64,000 bases of DNA from NCBI RefSeq assembly GCF_002285265.1, contig NZ_NSJB01000008.1:1-64000 (forward strand), read 5' to 3'. Both the position numbers and the translations under genes were made by a program. The DNA comes from Vandammella animalimorsus. GTDB taxonomy: Bacteria; Pseudomonadota; Gammaproteobacteria; Burkholderiales; Burkholderiaceae_C. Numbering within the stretch: the stretch's first letter is position 1; every line of letters begins with the position of its first letter. The notes under the pieces were generated by a model. It had not been told where the DNA came from. It did not search any database and saw only the letters and a program-made list of their open reading frames with translations. Positions 51,261 through 58,988 of this stretch are shown here, piece after piece.

Positions 51261-52780
51261 CCCAGGGCCTCCATGACGATGCGTTGAAATTGCCGGTAAT
51301 CATCCTGACGGGGGCGGGAGATGTCAGTCTGGGCGCTGAAGCCGATTTTCTTGCGCTGCAGCGCGCCTTGCAGGCCGAGTTTTTGCCCCATGATGCGTAG
51401 CGGAATCTTCGAATGCTGCGCATCGATCTTGAGTTCTGCGGGGCGCCGGTACATGTATCGCACCAGGGATTTGGAGACGAAGGGCACCCGTGCCTCTTTG
51501 GAGGCCGCCATGGAAGCGAAGTCCATGCGGCGCAGTAGCCCCGGCAGGTGGAACTGATAGAAAAAATCCTCGACGAACGCCTGCGTGCTGTTGTCGCTCT
51601 TGAGCTCTAGCACGTAGTCATTCAGACGCGGTGTGGGCTGTAACTGGCCTGCGTAGCCGTAGCGGTTCAGAAAGGCGGAAACGCCCGGCCAATCGGCGTC
51701 CAGCGACCAGCGGAAGATGCCGTCGTAGCCGAACAGCAGCTCGTCGGCGCCTTCGCCGGTGAGAACGACCTTCTCATCGGCTTGCATGGCCTGGCAGACA
51801 GGATAGATCAGCCCTTCATTGGGCACGCCCAGCGGCTCGCGGCGCAGCCGCGTGAGCTGACGCCAGTTGTCCTGCAGCTGCGCTGGCGTGAGCGTGACAG
51901 TCTGCAGTTGCCGGCCCAGCAGCTGGGCCGTCTCGGCAGCGCCCGTGAATTCGTTGTTGCTCTGCAGCCCGACGCTGTAGCAACGCCGCACGTTGGACAG
52001 CGCGGCGATCACGGCGCTATCCAGGCCGCCGCTGAGCAGGGCGACATTGGCCACATCGCTGAGCTCATGGGCTGCCACGCTCTCGCGCAGCAGCTGTTCG
52101 AAATGCTCCTGCACGTAGGGTTCTCCTGAGGGCTCCCAGCAAAAATGGTGCCATTGGCTGCCATCGCTGCGCAGCAGCGTGCCTGGTGGCACTTCGCGCA
52201 CACCTTGGAAGTAGGAGTAGCCAGGCGTGGGGCGGCGCACCATTTGCCACTCGTGTAGTGAGTCTGGATCGGGCGCTGCCCCGATCAGCTCGGCCAGTAC
52301 CGCAGCCTCAGAGCCAATGAGTGCCCCCACCCCATGCTGGTGGATGAACAGCGGCTTGATGCCAAAGGCATCGCGCGCGCAAACCCAGGCGTCGCGCTGC
52401 AAGTCGTAGATGACCAAAGCGAACATGCCATCGAGCTGTGCCACGATGCGCTCGCCATGCTGCGCGTAGGCTTCGACAATTGTTTCGGTGTCCGATAGCG
52501 TTTGGCATTGCAGGCCTAATTGCTGGCGCAGCGCCATGTGGTTGTAAATCTCGCCATTGAAGACGATGTAGAAGCGTCCGCAGCGTGAGCGCATGGGCTG
52601 ATTGGAACGGGCTTGGGGGTCCAGAATGGACAGGCGTCGATGGCCGAGAAACACCTGTCCTTGCTGCAGCAGGCTGTGCTGCTCGGCATCTGGGCCGCGC
52701 CAATGCATTTGCTGCAGGCTGGCCGCCAGCAATTGCTGGGTCAGCTGGGGTTGACGATAGGAGAAGAGCAATCCACACAT
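51254..52780 (-). CDS. Asparagine synthase (glutamine-hydrolysing)-like amidotransferase
   Basis: 508-residue two-domain protein. It begins MCGLLFSY with C2 as glutaminase nucleophile, followed by RGPD, NGEIYN and GMFALVIYD. The synthetase domain has the ATP pyrophosphatase loop LLSGGLDSAVIA (near 250) and GEGADELLFGYDG. In surface-polysaccharide loci such AsnB-like proteins (for example WbpS) are thought to amidate sugar carboxyl groups rather than make free asparagine. It could therefore modify the capsule, though no uronic-acid pathway is evident in this window. At 508 residues it is shorter than typical AsnB (550-630). Confidence 0.85.
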   Translation of the reverse strand: MCGLLFSYRQPQLTQQLLAASLQQMHWRGPDAEQHSLLQQGQVFLGHRRLSILDPQARSNQPMRSRCGRFYIVFNGEIYNHMALRQQLGLQCQTLSDTETIVEAYAQHGERIVAQLDGMFALVIYDLQRDAWVCARDAFGIKPLFIHQHGVGALIGSEAAVLAELIGAAPDPDSLHEWQMVRRPTPGYSYFQGVREVPPGTLLRSDGSQWHHFCWEPSGEPYVQEHFEQLLRESVAAHELSDVANVALLSGGLDSAVIAALSNVRRCYSVGLQSNNEFTGAAETAQLLGRQLQTVTLTPAQLQDNWRQLTRLRREPLGVPNEGLIYPVCQAMQADEKVVLTGEGADELLFGYDGIFRWSLDADWPGVSAFLNRYGYAGQLQPTPRLNDYVLELKSDNSTQAFVEDFFYQFHLPGLLRRMDFASMAASKEARVPFVSKSLVRYMYRRPAELKIDAQHSKIPLRIMGQKLGLQGALQRKKIGFSAQTDISRPRQDDYRQFQRIVMEALGW

Positions 52781-52802
52781 GTTCAGGGCAGCTTGGTTGT
52801 TG

Positions 52803-54011
52803 TCATTGCGGGCGCGACAGCAGGAATGCCAGCAGCGATTCGGTGGCGCTGCCTGTGCCATAGTTGGCGTGCAGCCGCCGCGCATGCGCGGCGGCGCGCT
52901 CTGCGTAGCGCTCGTGCTCGCCTTGCACGAGCCAATCCAGGCAGGCCTGGGGCTCGTGAAACACCGGGCCAATTTCATCTTCGGGAAATGCTGGTTGCAC
53001 TGGGCGCTTGCGGGTGGCCCAGTATTGCGCCTCATCGGGCCGGAAATAAAGCACCGGCTTGCCGGTGATGAGGTAGTCGGCGACGACCGATGAATAGTCC
53101 GAAATCAGCGCGTCGGACAGTTTCAGATAGGGCTGGATGTCGTCATTGGCGCTGGCTAGCACGATGTTGCCATGCTGCTGCGAGGCCTGTTTGAAGGCCG
53201 CCATGTCTTCCGGATGCAGTTGTTCGTGGAACGGGTGCAGCTTGACGGTCACGCTCCAGTGCTTGTGCTGGGCGATGCGCTCTGCCAGCTCCAGCCAGCG
53301 CATGAAGCTCTCGCGGTGGTAGCGCGCCTCCCGGTATGTCGGGCACAGCAGGGCGATGCGCGAGTGGCGACGCGCCTGCTCCAGCCTCTCGCGCGCGGCC
53401 TGCTCCATGCCGATGAGCAATAGGTCGGCGTAATCGTCGCGCACCAGCAAATCGTTGCGCGGGCTGCCCAGCGGCAAAAAGGTCGCACTGGGGAAGGCCT
53501 TGCGGTACAGCGCCCAGGAGGCCGGGCTTTCAATCACGCAGTAGTCGTAACTCAGGCTGTCCGAGGCCATGCCGGCGAAGGCATAGGGGTTGTCCATTTG
53601 CTCGTGCATTTCATAGGCCACCTGTTTGGCCGGAATGCCGTGCCAGAGCTGCACCTTGCAGGCGCCGTCGCTGCAGGACTGCCAGAACCAGGAGTCAACG
53701 TCCTGAAAATTGTGGGTGCCAAACAGCACGTAGCGGGCGCGCATGTACAGGTCGGCGGCCTGGTTGCGGTCGGCATCGCGTGAGAGGGAGTGCATGCCCA
53801 GCCCGCTCAGCATGGCCTTGTCCCGGTCGGAGCTGATCCAGCAGACCTGCCAGTCCAGCCGCTGCTGCTGGATCAAGCGGCTCAGAATCAGATAGGCGGC
53901 TTTGGTGTTGCCCCTGAAGCCGCCTTCTGGGACGAGGGCAATGATGTTTTCCTTGCGCCGCCGCTGGCTGGCTTCGCGCAACAAGGAGCTGAAAAATGCG
54001 TCTTTGCTCAT
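52803..54011 (-). CDS. CDP-glycerol:poly(glycerophosphate) glycerophosphotransferase, TagF/TagB-like
   Basis: 402-residue GT-B fold enzyme of the teichoic-acid polymerase family. Diagnostic blocks are LVPEGGFRGNTKAAYL, the catalytic-histidine motif QLWHGIPAK (H124), GSPRNDLL, LCPTYRE, VKLHPFH and ISDYSSVVADYLITGKPVLYFRP. It transfers glycerol phosphate from CDP-glycerol. Without the N-terminal extension of TagF it is the size of TagB-type or single-domain capsule enzymes, so priming and polymerising roles are both possible. Homologues make teichoic-acid-like capsules in Neisseria and Actinobacillus. Confidence 0.86.
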   Translation of the reverse strand: MSKDAFFSSLLREASQRRRKENIIALVPEGGFRGNTKAAYLILSRLIQQQRLDWQVCWISSDRDKAMLSGLGMHSLSRDADRNQAADLYMRARYVLFGTHNFQDVDSWFWQSCSDGACKVQLWHGIPAKQVAYEMHEQMDNPYAFAGMASDSLSYDYCVIESPASWALYRKAFPSATFLPLGSPRNDLLVRDDYADLLLIGMEQAARERLEQARRHSRIALLCPTYREARYHRESFMRWLELAERIAQHKHWSVTVKLHPFHEQLHPEDMAAFKQASQQHGNIVLASANDDIQPYLKLSDALISDYSSVVADYLITGKPVLYFRPDEAQYWATRKRPVQPAFPEDEIGPVFHEPQACLDWLVQGEHERYAERAAAHARRLHANYGTGSATESLLAFLLSRPQ

Positions 54012-56779
54012 CAGATCGCCTCATGCAATGGAGCGGCAGTGTCCGGCGCGCTGTAGATGGGCGTGTCGTGCCAGCCAGTGATGTGGTTGTCGGTGGCGCA
54101 GTTGTCCAGGCTGGGCAGAAAGTCCAGCTCGTCGTCGTCGCTCGGGGGGAGGTCAGAGGGCGCAAAGCCCAGCTCGACGCCAAAGAACATGTGGCGTGCG
54201 TTGCCGCCCAGGCCGTTCATGGCGATGTGGTTGTCGGCAATCAGATTGCCAAAGCCGGTGCGCACGATCTTGATGCCACTGCCGAAGTTGTGGTGGATGA
54301 AGTTGTGCAGCAATAGGTTGTGCAATGCGTTGTCGATCGAGATGGCAGGCACCTTGGCGCGCGCCGTGCCATCGGGCAGACGTCCGTCGGCGGCGACGAA
54401 GTCGCGCGCAAGATCTTCATCGGACTTGCCCCAGCGGTTGCCGTTGCCGCTGAGCTGGTTGAAGAGCAGCAGGTTTTTGGTCGCGCCGTAGTCCAGGCAA
54501 ATGCCCTCCTTGCTGTTGCCCTCAATCTGGTTGCCGATGAGCAGGGTTTCGATGGCGCCGTCCAGGTAAATGCCCGAGGAGAGGTTGCGGATCACCTGGT
54601 TGGCCTCCAGCACGATGCTGCGCGGTGGCAGCAGACGCTGGCAAATTGGCTCAGGCTGGGCCCAATAGCCGTCGGGGCCAAACAGGCTGGCCGCCCCTTG
54701 GGCCAGATTGCCCAGGCTGCGGTCGGTGACGACGATGCCCGCCATCCAGTTGGACTTGCCCTGGCCCGCCTCGATGCAGTTGTGTGCGATGCGGATGTGC
54801 TGCGCGCCTTCGCCGATCAGAATGGCCGCGCCGTGGCCACCGGCAAACTCGCAGTGCTCCACAGTGACGTGAGCGCAGCCGCTGGCCACGACGATAGCCG
54901 CGCCGCGCTGGCCGTGAAAGCGGCAATTCCTGAGCCAGACATTGCGGCAGCGCAGCAGCAGCAAGCCGTCGCCGGGCAGATCTGTGAAATCCAGGTTTTC
55001 GAGCAGCACGTCCTGGCAGTCTTGCAGCGTCAATTGGAAGGGCGCATCGGTTGGTTCGGCCTGTCGGGTCTGCTTGGGCAGTGGGCTTGGCCGCTCATGG
55101 CCATTGAGGCGCAGGCCTTGCAATTGCGTCAGGCGTTGCGCGTCCACTGGCCAGGGCAGCAGCGGCAACGTGGCGCCGGGCAGTTGCGCGCCCGCGCATT
55201 GGTAAATGGTGTGCACCTCTTCGTACTGCAATGGCGCCAGCCCTAGACGGCGCGCGCGGCGGCTGACTTGCGCGCCGTGGATGCGCGCATCGGCGCTGCT
55301 GGGCGCGGCAGTCCAATGCGGCCAGGCGCTGCGCGGCAGCAGCTGGGCAAAGCCGCTGGGCCGCAGCTCGGGCGCTTCGAGCCGCAAGCGCATCAGGGCC
55401 AGCGGCTGCTGCAGCGCGGGGTCGGCTTCGGCTTGGCGCTCCAGCGTCTTCAGCAGCGCCTGGGCTTGCTCGCGCTGGTTCAGGCGCAGGCAGGCTTCGG
55501 CCGCGCGCAAATGGGCCTGGGCCTGCTGCGGATGCGCTTGGCGCAGGCGCTGCCAGCGTTGCAGGGCCAGCTCCCACAGGCGCTGATCCATGGCGTTGTC
55601 GCCGTAGGCGATGAGCAGCTGCGGGTGCTCGCCCAGTTGCAGCAGGCCTTGTTCGAGCACGGCGTCGGCCTGCGCCCACTGGCCCAGCTGGCGGTGGGCG
55701 ATGCAGGCTTGGGCATAGCCGAGCCAGTTGTCGGGTTGCAGTTGGCGCAGTTGCTCGTACAGGGCCAGGGCCTCGCCGCTGCGCTGCTGGTGCAGTGCGT
55801 CGTGGGCCTGTTGCCACAGCGCTTGCAACCTGGCTTGTTGTTGATCTTGCACTTGGCCCAGCAGTTGCTGCAGGGCGGCGCGCTCGCCCAGGCGCTCAAT
55901 GCCTTGGGTCAGCAGCTGCTGAGCCTGTTCATCATGCTGCAGGCGCAGCAGGGCCTGTGCGGCGCGCAGCCAGCCGCTGTCTTCGCCAGGGTGCGTCTGG
56001 CGCAGGCGCTGCCAGCGTTGCAGGGCCAGCTCCCACAGGCGCTGATCCATGGCGTTGTCGCCGTAGGCGATGAGCAGCTGCGGGTGCTCGCCCAGTTGCA
56101 GCAGGCCTTGTTCGAGCACGGCGTCGGCCTGCGCCCACTGGCCCAGCTGGCGGTGGGCGATGCAGGCTTGGGCATAGCCGAGCCAGTTGTCGGGTTGCAG
56201 TTGGCGCAGTTGCTCGTACAGGGCCAGGGCCTCGCCGCTGCGCTGCTGGTGCAGTGCGTCGTGGGCCTGTTGCCACAGCGCTTGCAGCCTGGCCTGTTGT
56301 TGATCTTGCACTTGGCTCAGCAGTTGCTGCAGGGCGGCGCGCTCGCCCAGGCGCTCAATGCCTTGGGTCAGCAGCTGCTGAGCCTGTTCATCATGCTGCA
56401 GGCGCAGCAGGGCCTGTGCGGCGCGCAGCCAGCCGCTGTCTTCGCCAGGGTGCGTCTGGCGCAGGCGCTGCCAGCGTTGCAGGGCCAGCTCCCACAGGCG
56501 CTGATCCATGGCGTTGTCGCCGTAGGCGATGAGCAGCTGCGGGTGCTCGCCCAGTTGCAGTAGGCCTTGTTCGAGCACGGCGTCGGCCTGCGCCCATTGG
56601 CCCAGCTGGCGGTGGGCGATGCAGGCTTGGGCATAGCCGCGCCAGTTGTCGGGTTGCAGTTGGCGGGCGCGCTCGTACAGGGCCAGGGCGGTTGTCCAGT
56701 CTCGCGCCTGCTGCGCTTGCCGGGCCTTGGCCAGCGGGTTTTGGAATCGGCTGGTGATCCGTTGGAGCAAGTGGTTCAT
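54011..56779 (-). CDS. TPR-repeat and right-handed beta-helix protein of the capsule locus
   Basis: 922-residue protein, no signal peptide. Residues about 18-460 are TPR-like helices built from a 153-residue unit repeated almost exactly at 39-191 and 192-344, plus a partial third copy 345-417. Residues about 560-900 form a right-handed parallel beta-helix (PbH1): recurring strands with Asn/Cys/His ladders such as DVLLENLDFTDLPGDGLLLL, NVWLRNCRFHGQRGAAIVVA and LLLHNFIHHNFGSGIKIV. Beta-helix proteins include polysaccharide lyases and epimerases; I see no conserved active site, so activity is unknown. The gene heads the cassette between elements A and B; its stop overlaps the start of the TagF-like gene by one base. 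Confidence 0.8.
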   Translation of the reverse strand: MNHLLQRITSRFQNPLAKARQAQQARDWTTALALYERARQLQPDNWRGYAQACIAHRQLGQWAQADAVLEQGLLQLGEHPQLLIAYGDNAMDQRLWELALQRWQRLRQTHPGEDSGWLRAAQALLRLQHDEQAQQLLTQGIERLGERAALQQLLSQVQDQQQARLQALWQQAHDALHQQRSGEALALYEQLRQLQPDNWLGYAQACIAHRQLGQWAQADAVLEQGLLQLGEHPQLLIAYGDNAMDQRLWELALQRWQRLRQTHPGEDSGWLRAAQALLRLQHDEQAQQLLTQGIERLGERAALQQLLGQVQDQQQARLQALWQQAHDALHQQRSGEALALYEQLRQLQPDNWLGYAQACIAHRQLGQWAQADAVLEQGLLQLGEHPQLLIAYGDNAMDQRLWELALQRWQRLRQAHPQQAQAHLRAAEACLRLNQREQAQALLKTLERQAEADPALQQPLALMRLRLEAPELRPSGFAQLLPRSAWPHWTAAPSSADARIHGAQVSRRARRLGLAPLQYEEVHTIYQCAGAQLPGATLPLLPWPVDAQRLTQLQGLRLNGHERPSPLPKQTRQAEPTDAPFQLTLQDCQDVLLENLDFTDLPGDGLLLLRCRNVWLRNCRFHGQRGAAIVVASGCAHVTVEHCEFAGGHGAAILIGEGAQHIRIAHNCIEAGQGKSNWMAGIVVTDRSLGNLAQGAASLFGPDGYWAQPEPICQRLLPPRSIVLEANQVIRNLSSGIYLDGAIETLLIGNQIEGNSKEGICLDYGATKNLLLFNQLSGNGNRWGKSDEDLARDFVAADGRLPDGTARAKVPAISIDNALHNLLLHNFIHHNFGSGIKIVRTGFGNLIADNHIAMNGLGGNARHMFFGVELGFAPSDLPPSDDDELDFLPSLDNCATDNHITGWHDTPIYSAPDTAAPLHEAI
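55541..56665 (-). repeat. 459-bp tandem DNA repeat within the TPR coding region
   Basis: The same sequence recurs with a period of exactly 459 bases: CGCTGATCCATGG begins at 55581, 56040 and 56499. Two full copies and part of a third are nearly identical at DNA level, differing by scattered single bases. The period is a multiple of three, so copy-number change keeps the reading frame. Confidence 0.9.
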
Positions 56780-56813
56780 CGTGGTGTGGGCGCAGAGTTC
56801 ATGACAGGCGCTA

Positions 56814-56994
56814 GGGGCTGTTCACACTAGAGAGACTGTTGCGATTGGGTTTGCGAAGCGGTTTTTCGAGGCAAAAGTCGCAGATGCAAGGCGAAAATGC
56901 GCGCAAGCTTGTCTACCGTGCAAGCATTTTCAACGCCGCAGTTGCGCAGTTTTGAGCGAAAACACTGCCGCAACACTCAATCTCAACAAGCACT
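56814..56994 (+). repeat. Intergenic element, divergent copy (element B)
   Basis: This 213-bp gap between glf and the beta-helix gene carries TGCGATTGGG (56840-56849), AAGCGGTTT (56856-56864), TGCAAGGC (56885-56892) and CAACGCCGCAG (56931-56941), the same blocks in the same order as element A but on the opposite strand. Block 1 to block 4 spans 91 bases in both. Its own ends are poorly matched. GAAAATGC...GCATTTTC gives an internal hairpin. No gene was seen in it. Confidence 0.5.
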
Positions 56995-58096
56995 AGGCGG
57001 CGCGCAGCAGCTTCTCGGCCTTGGCGCGGGCCGAGCCGATCACTTGGTGCATGTCGTAATAGCGGTATTCGGCCAGGCGGCCGCCGAAGAGCACGCGCGG
57101 CTCGCGCTCGGCCAGGGCTTCATAGCGCGCGAACAGCGCCATGTTGGCGGCGTCGCCGATGGGGTAGTAGGGCACCTTGTCGCGCGACCAGGTGTCGGGG
57201 ATTTCGCGCGTGATGCAGGTGCGCGCGCTGGTGTTGCCCGGCTCGAAGTGTTTGTGCTCGACGATGCGCGTCCAGGGCACGCTGGCCTCGGTGTAGTTGA
57301 CCACGGCATTGCCTTGGTGGTTGTCGGTGTCCAGCCACTCGGTGTCAAAGCGCAGGGTGCGGTATTCGAGCTCGCCGAAGCGGTAGCCGTAGAAGGCGTC
57401 GATGCGGCCGGTGAAGACGGTGTGGCGCGCCAGAGCGTCCAGGGCGCTGCGCTCGGCCAGGTAGTCGGTGTTCAGGCGCACTTCGATGCCTTGGAGCATG
57501 CGCTCGAACAGCGCGGTGTAGCCGCCGACGGGGATGCCCTGGTAGCGGTCGTTGAAGTAGTTGTTGTCCCAGGTCCAGCGCAGCGGCAGGCGCTTGATGA
57601 TGGCCGCCGGCAGCTCCTTGGGGTCTTTTTGCCATTGCTTGCGGGTGTAGTCGCGGATCAGGGTTTCGTAGATGTCGCGCCCGACCAGCGACAGCGCCTG
57701 CTCTTCCAGGTTGGCCGGCTCGCGCCCCAGGCGCAGGCGCTGGGCCTCGATGCGCGCGCGGGCCTGCTCGGGCGTGGTCACGCCCCAGATCTGGTTGAAG
57801 GTGTACATGTTGAATGGCAGCGAGTAGGCCTTGCCGCCGTGCATGGCAATGGGGGCGTTGCGGAAGTTGTTGAATTGCGCAAAGCGCTGCACGAAGGCCC
57901 AGATCTTTTCGTCGTTGCAGTGGAAGATGTGCGGCCCGTAGCGGTGCACGTGGATGCCGTCGATGTGCTCGGTGTAGCAGTTGCCGGCGATGTGCGGGCG
58001 CTGGTCGATGACCAGGCAGCGCTTGCCGGCGTCGGTGGCCAGGCGGGCAAAGGTGGCGCCGAACATGCCAGCGCCGACGATCAGGTAGTCATACAT
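56993..58096 (-). CDS. glf: UDP-galactopyranose mutase Glf
   Basis: 367-residue flavoenzyme converting UDP-galactopyranose to UDP-galactofuranose. FAD-binding GAGMFGATFA lies at 8-17. The segments HIAGNCYTEHIDGIHVHRYGPHIFH, WGVTTPEQA, YTRKQWQKDPKELP and the C-terminal GGRLAEYRYYDMHQVI are characteristic. With galE and the GlfT2-like transferase it gives a complete route to Galf incorporation. Confidence 0.96.
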   Translation of the reverse strand: MYDYLIVGAGMFGATFARLATDAGKRCLVIDQRPHIAGNCYTEHIDGIHVHRYGPHIFHCNDEKIWAFVQRFAQFNNFRNAPIAMHGGKAYSLPFNMYTFNQIWGVTTPEQARARIEAQRLRLGREPANLEEQALSLVGRDIYETLIRDYTRKQWQKDPKELPAAIIKRLPLRWTWDNNYFNDRYQGIPVGGYTALFERMLQGIEVRLNTDYLAERSALDALARHTVFTGRIDAFYGYRFGELEYRTLRFDTEWLDTDNHQGNAVVNYTEASVPWTRIVEHKHFEPGNTSARTCITREIPDTWSRDKVPYYPIGDAANMALFARYEALAEREPRVLFGGRLAEYRYYDMHQVIGSARAKAEKLLRAA

Positions 58097-58988
58097 GGGA
58101 TGCGCTCCTTGAGGATGGGGGGTAGCCCAGGGGGGCGAAGAGCTGGCGGTACAGCAGCAGGGCCGATTGCCGCAGGCCCCAGTGGCGGCGGGTGATTTGT
58201 GCGCGCACGCGCCAGTAGGCGCGTGCCATGTGCCAGGCCATGCGCAGCCGGCCGGGCACGCGCCGCCCGCCCTCCAGCAGGCCGCTGGTGGCTACGGCAT
58301 GCAGGCGTTGCAGGCCCAGGGCTTGCGCCAGTTGCTGGCGCTCTTGCTCGGGAGTGATGCCCTGGCGCTGCATGGCGCCGCGCAGGTGCTGGCGCAGCGG
58401 GCGGCCGTGGCGCACGGGCAGCTGATCGATGATGGCGATCTGTCTTGCGGGCTCGGGCACCAGGGTTTGCCAGTGCCAGTCCAGCCCGAAGCCGCTGCGC
58501 GTGTGTTGCAGCCGTGGCAGCAGTTGTTGCAGCAGCGGCGCGGCCAGCAGCGGAGCCATGATTTCGACCAGGTTGGTGTGGCGGTGGGCAAAGCCTGGGC
58601 AGGCCAGCGTCAGCCGGTGTGAGAAGTAGCTGTCCCTGCTCAGGGCCGGCTGCGCCAGCCAGAAGCCGTGCTGGCGTACGTAGGCGAACAGCGCCTCGAC
58701 CTGCTGGGCATTGGTTTCGATGTCGTCGTCCACCAGCCAGTAGTGGTCGTAGCCTTGCAGGGCCTGTGGGTGCTGGGCGAAGAAGTGCCAGATGCCGTCC
58801 CATTTACCGCCGGGGCGCTGGTGCAGCCATTCGGGCAGCCCGTCGCCGGTCTGGGCCGCGGGCAGGCTGCCGTCGTAGCAGCTCAGGGCAATGTCCCAGC
58901 TGCGCTGGCTGCGCGGCACGCGCAGCAGCGGGCCGGCGCAGTGCTGGCGCCCGGCGCGCATCAGTATCAGGCCGCGTGGCGCCGCCAT
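58089..58988 (-). CDS. Putative glycosyltransferase (DUF707-like) of the capsule locus
   Basis: 299-residue cytoplasmic protein. Visible features are WDIALSCYDG near residue 31, GGKWDGIWHFF (60-70) and YDHYWLVDDDIE with a DDD triad at 87-89, a pattern of GT-A-type glycosyltransferases and of DUF707 proteins. A C-terminal Arg-rich helical region may bind the membrane. The linkage it makes is unknown. ATG 58988 is favoured by AGGAG five bases upstream; a GTG at 58991 is also possible. It overlaps glf by 8 bases and the galactofuranosyltransferase stop by one to four. Confidence 0.65.
   Translation of the reverse strand: MAAPRGLILMRAGRQHCAGPLLRVPRSQRSWDIALSCYDGSLPAAQTGDGLPEWLHQRPGGKWDGIWHFFAQHPQALQGYDHYWLVDDDIETNAQQVEALFAYVRQHGFWLAQPALSRDSYFSHRLTLACPGFAHRHTNLVEIMAPLLAAPLLQQLLPRLQHTRSGFGLDWHWQTLVPEPARQIAIIDQLPVRHGRPLRQHLRGAMQRQGITPEQERQQLAQALGLQRLHAVATSGLLEGGRRVPGRLRMAWHMARAYWRVRAQITRRHWGLRQSALLLYRQLFAPLGYPPSSRSASHV

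Noticed and set aside
55541-56665. The regular repeats as a CRISPR array or insertion sequence
   Set aside because: The unit is 459 bp, coding, in frame and without spacers, inverted ends or transposase.
49852-56994. Invertible DNA switch formed by elements A and B
   Set aside because: The elements lie in opposite orientation but are too diverged for efficient homologous recombination, and no invertase gene is near.
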